Below, one piece after another: positions 1 through 3,921 of a stretch of 5,039 nt of DNA (the stretch's first letter is position 1; each line of letters starts with the position of its first letter). The notes under the pieces were generated by a model. That model was not told the origin of the DNA. It made no database searches and saw only the letters and a program-made list of their open reading frames with translations. Source of the DNA: JBBSQE01 sp038258095 (lineage in GTDB: Bacteria > Actinomycetota > Thermoleophilia > Solirubrobacterales > 70-9); NCBI GenBank assembly GCA_038258095.1, contig JBBSQE010000193.1, forward strand, positions 1 to 5,039, read 5' to 3'. Made by a program: the position numbers and the translations under genes.

Positions 1-84
1 AGCGCCGGCATCGTCGAACCAAAACGGCTCGCGATCGCCTCTCAGGCACCCGATCGGCGGCTCCCGGGCACCCACACCCGACCC

Positions 85-111
85 TGACCCACCGAGCGCC
101 TCGCTGGGTCA
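85..111. repeat. 27-nt near-perfect inverted repeat; possible terminator or operator
   Basis: Arms TGACCCA (85-91) and TGGGTCA (105-111) are exact reverse complements. Inside them CGAG (93-96) pairs with CTCG (100-103) around a CGC loop. Eleven of twelve possible pairs form, with one C/C mismatch (92 against 104). The left arm begins exactly at the TGA that ends the open frame entering from the window edge, which fits a terminator for an upstream gene. However, only CCTCTTC follows, with no proper T-run. It could equally be an operator 66 nt before the PII start or an mRNA hairpin. The dyad itself is certain; its role is not. Confidence 0.7.
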
Positions 112-160
112 CCTCTTCACGGGTACTGCAAGATCGGGGCTGGCCGTCCGCGGCGGCGGT

Positions 161-166
161 TAGGGT
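161..166 (+). promoter_or_regulatory. candidate -10 element or weak ribosome-binding stretch for PII-amt
   Basis: TAGGGT fits the actinobacterial -10 pattern TANNNT and ends 10 nt before the GTG at 177, implying a start of transcription near 173 and an almost leaderless message. No good -35 hexamer is visible at the right distance. Alternatively the AGGG inside it (162-165) serves as a weak Shine-Dalgarno with an 11-nt spacer. The two readings cannot be separated from sequence. Confidence 0.25.
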
Positions 167-176
167 CGCCCCGCCC

Positions 177-530
177 GTGAAGCTGGTAATCGGAATCGTA
201 CGCCCCGAGAAGGCGAATGACGTGCTCGAGTCGCTCTACCGAGCGAAGGTGAGGGGCGTCTCGATCAGCCGCGTCCAGGGCCACGGCGGCGAGCTCGACC
301 GGGTCGAGACCTACCGCGGGACGACGGTCCAGATGGGGCTCTCCGAGAAGGTCCGGTTCGAGGTTGCGGTCTCGGACGCGTTCGTCCAGCCGACGATCGA
401 CGCGCTCTGCGACGGCGCCCGGACGGGCGAGGTCGGTGACGGAAAGATCTTCGTGACGCCTCTCGACAGGGTGGTCCGGATCCGCACCGGGGAAACCGGT
501 GACGACGCCGTCACCCCGGTGGGCAAGTGA
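177..530 (+). CDS. glnK: PII-family nitrogen regulatory protein (GlnK/GlnB type)
   Basis: A 117-residue PII protein, near the family's usual 112 residues. PII trimers bind ATP/ADP and 2-oxoglutarate and control nitrogen enzymes; a PII encoded beside amt usually plugs the Amt pore in the cytoplasm. It aligns without gaps to E. coli GlnB: MKLVIGIVRP at the start, T-loop about 37-55, B-loop TGEVGDGKIFV (83-93) for nucleotide phosphates, and RIRTGE (101-106) at the C-terminus. Lys58 and Lys90 are present, as is Arg47, the residue that enters the channel in the GlnK-AmtB complex. Two departures stand out: position 51, the tyrosine modified in proteobacteria and actinobacteria, is Val; and position 39, the Gln that helps hold Mg-ATP and 2-oxoglutarate, is Glu in a GHGGE segment. 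The GTG start is chosen because it places the conserved N-terminus exactly. The stop overlaps the amt start. Called glnK for its position next to amt; glnB would be equally defensible. Confidence 0.95.
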   Translation: MKLVIGIVRPEKANDVLESLYRAKVRGVSISRVQGHGGELDRVETYRGTTVQMGLSEKVRFEVAVSDAFVQPTIDALCDGARTGEVGDGKIFVTPLDRVVRIRTGETGDDAVTPVGK

Positions 531-1828
531 GCCTCGGCGCCTTGACGACACCCGGGATCGACTCGGGCGACACCGCCTGGATGTTGGCGGCCACCGCCCT
601 GGTGTTGCTGATGACGCCCGCCCTCGGGCTCTTCTACGCCGGCCTAGTCCGGTCGAAGAACACGCTCAACACTTTCATGATGGTCCTTGCGGCCCTGGGG
701 GTTGCGACGGTGGCCTGGGCCGCGGTCGGCTACTCGATCGCCTTCGACGAGGGCAACGGGATCGTCGGCGGGCTTGGCCTCGCGTTCCTGCACGACGTCA
801 CGTTCGTCCCGCGCGAGGGCACGGCCATCCCGCAGCTGCTGTTCATGGCCTTCCAGGCGACCTTCTGCATCGTCACCGTCGCGCTCGTTTCAGGGGCCGT
901 GGTTGAGCGGATGCGGTTCGGGCCGCTCCTCGTCTTCTCGGCGCTCTGGGCGATTCTCGTCTACTCCGTACTGGCCCACTGGGCCTTCGGAGGCGGCTGG
1001 CTGCAGTCCGGCGGCACGCTCGACTTTGCCGGCGGCATCCCGGTCGAGATGGGCTCGGGCTTCTCGGCGCTCGCGGCTGCGACGGTCGTCGGGGCCCGCA
1101 AGGACTACGGCCGTCAGGCCCTCCTGCCCCACAACTCCGTCTACGTCCTCCTCGGGGCCGGCCTGCTGTGGTTCGGTTGGTTCGGCTTCAACGGCGGGTC
1201 CAGCTTCGGCGCGAACGAGTCGGCAGCGCTCGCGTTCACCAACACGCTCCTCTGCCCGGCCTGCACGCTCGTGGTCTGGTTCATCCTCGACCTCGCCCGC
1301 GGCGGCAAGGTCACGGCAATCGGCGCCGCGACCGCCATCATCGTCGGCTGCGTCGGGATCACGCCGGCGGCCGGGTTCATCAGCCCGGGCTGGGCGATGG
1401 CCCTCGGGGCGCTCGCCGCCCTGCCGAGCTACGCGATCATCGTGATCCGGCCGCGGACCCGGGTCGACGAGACGCTCGACGTCCTAGCCGCCCACGGCAT
1501 CGCCGGCCTGACCGGGATCGTCTTCATCGGCTTCTTCGCCCAGACGTCGTGGAATGGGGTCTCCGACGGCCTGCTCTACGGGAACGCCGCGCAGCTCGGC
1601 GACCAGCTCCTCGCCGTAGCGGCCGCACCCGCCTACGCGGCCGGGATGACCTTCCTGATCCTCAAGGCGATCGCGCTGGTGATGCCCCTGCGCGTGTCCG
1701 AACGCGAGGAGTCGATCGGGATGGACATCGTCGAGCACGGCGAGGAGGCCTACGTGACCGGCGAGGGCGCGATCCTCGTCCGCCACGAGGCCGGCTTGGA
1801 CGACGTCCTGGTCGCCGACCCCGGCTAG
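527..1828 (+). CDS. amt: Amt/Mep-family ammonium transporter with Glu in place of the first pore His
   Basis: An inner-membrane ammonium channel/transporter of 433 residues with about 11 membrane helices (first near 17-37, last near 363-386), expected to form trimers. Equivalents of E. coli AmtB residues: gate F109 and F113 (F103, F107), D166 (D160) in LDFAGG, F221 and S225 (F215, S219) in GWFGFNGGSS, and H323 (H318) in AAHGIAGLTG. The first twin-His residue is replaced: the usual VVH reads PVE, giving E174 (codon 1046-1048). Trp148 is replaced by F154. The cytoplasmic tail keeps the GMDIVEHGEEAY motif (398-409) associated with PII contact and pore coupling, followed by about 24 further residues. 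There is no obvious cleavable signal peptide. The GTG start overlaps the PII stop as GTGA, so translation is probably coupled. The next gene is convergent, so the operon ends here. Family certain; transport mechanism and rate may differ from AmtB. Confidence 0.95.
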   Translation: MSLGALTTPGIDSGDTAWMLAATALVLLMTPALGLFYAGLVRSKNTLNTFMMVLAALGVATVAWAAVGYSIAFDEGNGIVGGLGLAFLHDVTFVPREGTAIPQLLFMAFQATFCIVTVALVSGAVVERMRFGPLLVFSALWAILVYSVLAHWAFGGGWLQSGGTLDFAGGIPVEMGSGFSALAAATVVGARKDYGRQALLPHNSVYVLLGAGLLWFGWFGFNGGSSFGANESAALAFTNTLLCPACTLVVWFILDLARGGKVTAIGAATAIIVGCVGITPAAGFISPGWAMALGALAALPSYAIIVIRPRTRVDETLDVLAAHGIAGLTGIVFIGFFAQTSWNGVSDGLLYGNAAQLGDQLLAVAAAPAYAAGMTFLILKAIALVMPLRVSEREESIGMDIVEHGEEAYVTGEGAILVRHEAGLDDVLVADPG

Positions 1829-1852
1829 CGTCCCCGCGGCCGCACTGCTCGC
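1829..1852. other. 24-nt convergent gap, no terminator visible
   Basis: The gap separates the amt stop (TAG 1826-1828) from the MFS stop (TGA, complement of 1853-1855). It contains the 8-nt palindrome GCGGCCGC (1836-1843) but no stem with a T-run in either direction. A 4-bp hairpin GGTC/GACC (1810-1820) lies inside the end of amt and is too short to terminate. The two transcripts probably overlap at their 3' ends or end by Rho. Confidence 0.5.
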
Positions 1853-3367
1853 TCAGGCCTCCGAGTATGCGGGCTCCGGCTCGTGGTCGAGCGCGGGGCT
1901 CGGCGTCGCGGCTTCGGCTGCGTCGTCTGAGGCCATCTGCTGTGAGAGCGGGTTCACCTTTGGTGCCTCGATCACGAAGACGGCGACGAGGGTCGCGACG
2001 ACGAGAAGGCCGGCGCCGACCAGGTAGGCGAGGTGGTAGCCAGAGTTGAGGGCCGCGTCGGCGCTGGTGCCGGCCGCCTTGAGGTCGTCGGTTCGCTGGC
2101 TGGCCAGTGTCGCCAGCACCGCGAGGCCGATCGCCCCGCCGACCTGGACGCTGGTGTTGACGAGCCCCGAGGCGAGCCCGGAGTCCTGGCGCGTGGCGCC
2201 GGACATCGCGAGGGTCATCAGACACGGGAATCCGAGGCCGGCGCCGGCGCCGAGCAGGACCATCGGCGGCAGCAGGTCGCGCCAGAACGTCCCGTCAACC
2301 GGCGTGCGGGCGAAGAGCAGAAGCCCCGCGCAGATCAGCCCAAGGCAGGGGATGAGGACGGCACGCGGGCCGAACCGGAGCTGCGCCCGGTCGGATACGC
2401 GCAGGGACATGAACCCCATCACGATCGTCGCCGGCAGGAATGCGAAGCCGACGTCGAGCGGGCTGTAGTCGAGGATGCGCTGCATGTAGAGCGCCCCGAG
2501 GAAGAACATGCCGAACATCCCGGCGACCAACAGCGCCTGGACGATGTTGGCCCCCGAGACGTTGCGCGCGCGGAACAGGCGCAGCGGCATCAGGGGGTTC
2601 TCGATCTTCGACTGGCGGTAGACGAACGCCGACTGGAGGGCGAGCGACACGGCGGCCAGCCCGAGTGTCCGGCCCGACGTCCAGCCCTGCTCGGAGACCT
2701 GGAGGATCGTGTAGACGCCAAGCATCAGGCCGCTGGTCAGCAGGGTGGCGCCGGGGACGTCGGCGCCCTTGTCGAGCCCGATGCCGGGAGTGTTGTCGAC
2801 GTAGCGAAGCGCGAGGAACGCGGTCAGGATCCCGACCGGCAGGTTGATGAAGAAGATCCAGTGCCAGCTGATCGCGTCCGTGAGGACGCCGCCGGCGAGC
2901 AGGCCTATCGAACCACCGGCCGAGGCGACGAAGCCGAAGACGCCGAGCGCCTTGGCCTGATCCTTCGGCTCGGGGAAGAGCCCGATGACCATGCCGAGGA
3001 TCACGGCCGATGTGAAGGCGCCGCCGATGCCTTGGACGAAGCGGGCGGCGATCAGCGTGCCCTCCGAGAACGACACTGCGCAACAGAGCGACGCGGCCGT
3101 GAACAGCGCCATGCCGCCGAGGAACACGCGGCGCTGGCCGATCAGGTCGCCTCCGCGACCCGCGAGCAACAGCAGCCCGCCGAAGGGGATCATGTAGGCG
3201 TTCACGACCCAGGCCAGGTTCGCCTGGCTGAACCCGAGATCGTCCTGGATCGTCGGCAGTGCGACGTTGACGATCGTCCCGTCGAGGACGATCATCAGCA
3301 TCCCCGTGCAGAGCACGTATAGGGCGATCCAGCGCCGGTTGTCGTCTGCTCGGTTCTCGGTACCCAT
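1853..3367 (-). CDS. DHA2-type MFS transporter (EmrB/QacA family), drug/proton antiporter
   Basis: A 504-residue major facilitator protein with about 14 predicted membrane helices, the size and topology of the DHA2 (EmrB/QacA) family, which exports drugs or toxic metabolites in exchange for protons. Numbered from the chosen start: motif D1 LDGTIVNVALP (28-38) with an acidic residue in helix 1; motif A GRGGDLIGQRR (70-80); motif B with Arg109 in ARFVQGIGGA; motif C around AGGSIGLLAGG (150-160), followed by WHWIFFINLP (168-177); and GLASGLVNTSVQVGGAIG (397-414) near helix 13. The C-terminal tail is acidic and polar. The start at 3367 is preferred because GGAGGA (complement of 3377-3382) lies 9 nt before it. 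An ATG at 3376, three codons earlier, is possible but abuts that sequence directly. Substrate cannot be predicted. No TetR or MarR regulator gene is in the window. It lies 109 nt behind the VOC gene on the same strand, so partial cotranscription is possible. Confidence 0.93.
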   Translation of the reverse strand: MGTENRADDNRRWIALYVLCTGMLMIVLDGTIVNVALPTIQDDLGFSQANLAWVVNAYMIPFGGLLLLAGRGGDLIGQRRVFLGGMALFTAASLCCAVSFSEGTLIAARFVQGIGGAFTSAVILGMVIGLFPEPKDQAKALGVFGFVASAGGSIGLLAGGVLTDAISWHWIFFINLPVGILTAFLALRYVDNTPGIGLDKGADVPGATLLTSGLMLGVYTILQVSEQGWTSGRTLGLAAVSLALQSAFVYRQSKIENPLMPLRLFRARNVSGANIVQALLVAGMFGMFFLGALYMQRILDYSPLDVGFAFLPATIVMGFMSLRVSDRAQLRFGPRAVLIPCLGLICAGLLLFARTPVDGTFWRDLLPPMVLLGAGAGLGFPCLMTLAMSGATRQDSGLASGLVNTSVQVGGAIGLAVLATLASQRTDDLKAAGTSADAALNSGYHLAYLVGAGLLVVATLVAVFVIEAPKVNPLSQQMASDDAAEAATPSPALDHEPEPAYSEA

Positions 3368-3376
3368 CGCGGTCAT

Positions 3377-3382
3377 TCCTCC
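3377..3382 (-). promoter_or_regulatory. Shine-Dalgarno GGAGGA deciding the MFS start
   Basis: Read on the minus strand, GGAGGA is followed directly by an ATG (3376-3374) and, 9 nt further on, by a second in-frame ATG (3367-3365). A ribosome using this site would start at the second. The competing reading is a leaderless message: TAATCT (complement of 3383-3388) resembles a -10 box six nucleotides before the first ATG, which would put the transcription start on that ATG. Confidence 0.6.
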
Positions 3383-3387
3383 AGATT

Positions 3388-3410
3388 AGGTCGTTTCGGA
3401 AGTAGGACCT
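3388..3410. promoter_or_regulatory. inverted repeat upstream of the MFS gene, candidate operator
   Basis: AGGTC (3388-3392) and GACCT (3406-3410) are exact reverse complements separated by 13 nt. Between them lies a second small dyad, TTC-G-GAA (3395-3401), centred within one base of the outer one. The element sits just upstream of the MFS ribosome-binding site and overlaps the possible -10 box TAATCT. This is where a repressor of an efflux gene commonly binds. Five-base arms can arise by chance, so the functional call is tentative. Confidence 0.3.
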
Positions 3411-3433
3411 GAGGCGTACGGAAAAATCATCGC

Positions 3434-3475
3434 TCGGGCCAAGATCGGGCAAGTCGACACGCCATCGAGGCCAAG
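3434..3475 (-). repeat. three short imperfect direct repeats in the VOC-MFS gap
   Basis: On the + strand TCGGGCCAAG (3434-3443), TCGGGCAAG (3445-3453) and TCGAGGCCAAG (3465-3475) are variants of one word, starting 11 and 20 nt apart, close to one and two helical turns. They lie between the VOC stop and the MFS start. They could bind a regulator of the MFS gene or be chance similarity in GC-rich DNA. No hairpin with a T-run ends the VOC transcript here; the T5 run (complement of 3422-3426) has no stem before it. Confidence 0.3.
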
Positions 3476-3476
3476 G

Positions 3477-3836
3477 TCAGGCCTTCGCCCGCCAGAGCGC
3501 CACCTCGCCGCCGTCGGGCGATTCGACGATGCTGCGCCAGCCGATCGGTCCCTCGCGCGGCTTCAGCAGCACGGCCGCGCCGAGCTCCCGCGCCCGGTCG
3601 GTCGCGGAGTCGACGCAGTCCACCTCCACATAGGGGAGCCACAGCGACGGCTCGGCATCCCGCTCGACAACGCCGCCGTCCACGCGGCCGCCGACGTCGA
3701 GAGTCAGGTAGGGGTTGCGGGCGACGCGCACAGTCTTGCTGCGCCACCCGAACAGGTCGCCGTAGAACGAACAGGCTCGGGGCAGGTTCGGGGTGCGGAG
3801 CTCGAGATGGACGATCGGGTTCTCGCTCGGGGTCAT
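3477..3836 (-). CDS. VOC-family (glyoxalase/bleomycin-resistance-like) protein
   Basis: A 119-residue single-domain protein of the vicinal oxygen chelate superfamily, probably a cytoplasmic metal-dependent dimer. The N-terminal half opens with ENPIVHLELRTPNLPRACSF (5-24), running into YGDLFGW, the usual first strand and helix. The second half opens with WLPYVEVDCVDSATDRAREL (66-85) and ends in SPDGGEVALW (106-115). Candidate metal ligands by position are His10 or Glu12, Glu71 and Glu111. VOC members include glyoxalase I, dioxygenases and fosfomycin or bleomycin resistance proteins; sequence alone does not choose among them. The frame stays open upstream to 4013, but that extension has no family resemblance and would overlap the divergent sigma gene, so the ATG at 3836 is used. 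A GAGG (complement of 3840-3843) lies only 3 nt before it, a tight spacing. It is divergent from the sigma gene and 109 nt before the MFS gene. Confidence 0.87.
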   Translation of the reverse strand: MTPSENPIVHLELRTPNLPRACSFYGDLFGWRSKTVRVARNPYLTLDVGGRVDGGVVERDAEPSLWLPYVEVDCVDSATDRARELGAAVLLKPREGPIGWRSIVESPDGGEVALWRAKA

Positions 3837-3891
3837 TAGCCTCACCACCAAAGACCCGTCCCCGCACGAAAACCAATCGGGCGATGAGTTT

Positions 3892-3906
3892 CCGGCGAGG
3901 CGCCGG
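3892..3906. repeat. perfect 15-nt GC-only-arm inverted repeat before the sigma gene
   Basis: CCGGCG (3892-3897) and CGCCGG (3901-3906) are exact reverse complements around the triplet AGG. The element lies 15 nt before the sigma ATG, immediately upstream of the TACCCT box, where a bound protein or DNA structure would affect transcription of that gene. It overlaps the candidate GGAAAC element of the VOC promoter by two bases. There is no T-run, so it is not a terminator. Confidence 0.5.
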
Positions 3907-3908
3907 TC

Positions 3909-3914
3909 TACCCT
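3909..3914 (+). promoter_or_regulatory. candidate -10 box giving a leaderless sigma mRNA
   Basis: TACCCT matches TANNNT and ends 7 nt before the ATG at 3922, so transcription would begin at 3921 or 3922 and the message would be leaderless or nearly so. This is common in actinobacteria and agrees with the absence of a Shine-Dalgarno sequence close to the ATG. The call rests on a loose consensus and has no matching -35. Confidence 0.35.
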
Positions 3915-3921
3915 GCTGACG

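Larger units (their letters stand above)
1..176. other. leader region upstream of the PII gene
   Basis: No gene can be supported here. On the + strand one frame is open from the window edge to a TGA at 85-87 (28 codons) and could be the tail of an upstream gene, but its residues match no family I recognise. The frame of the PII gene is open through the whole region with no in-frame ATG or GTG before 177, so no longer PII start is available. The region holds the dyad at 85-111 and a TAGGGT hexamer at 161-166. I see no clear GlnR-type operator. Confidence 0.5.
3837..3921. promoter_or_regulatory. 85-nt divergent control region between VOC and sigma factor genes
   Basis: This must hold the promoters of both genes. 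For the sigma gene there is TACCCT at 3909-3914. For the VOC gene, the minus strand carries GGAAAC (complement of 3888-3893) and, 19 nt on, CGT (complement of 3866-3868). These loosely resemble the GGAAC and CGT elements of many ECF sigma promoters, though the spacer is about two bases longer than usual. A perfect hairpin occupies 3892-3906. No strong -35 for a housekeeping sigma is visible in either direction. Confidence 0.5.

Noticed and set aside
1..87. Possible C-terminal end of an upstream + strand gene ending at TGA 85-87
   Set aside because: Only 28 codons are visible and they match nothing I recognise; a short open stretch like this is expected by chance at this GC content.
687..1445. 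A 252-codon Ser/Arg/Ala-rich frame inside amt
   Set aside because: Low-complexity out-of-frame translation of a GC-rich membrane protein gene, with no independent support.
1836..1843. GCGGCCGC palindrome in the amt/MFS gap as a bidirectional terminator
   Set aside because: There is no loop and no T-run on either side; an 8-nt GC palindrome is ordinary in such DNA.
2033..3322. A 429-codon open frame on the + strand opposite the MFS gene
   Set aside because: It is a shadow of the MFS gene in GC-rich DNA: composition is dominated by Arg, Glu, Asp, Ala and Gly, no family is recognisable, and the minus strand encodes an unmistakable DHA2 transporter.
2295..3452. A 385-codon minus-strand frame overlapping the MFS gene
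   Set aside because: Arg/Pro/Asp-rich out-of-frame shadow of the transporter gene with no recognisable domain.
3422..3453. Rho-independent terminator after the VOC gene ending in a T5 run
   Set aside because: No stem-loop precedes the T-run; the GC-rich words before it are direct, not inverted, repeats.
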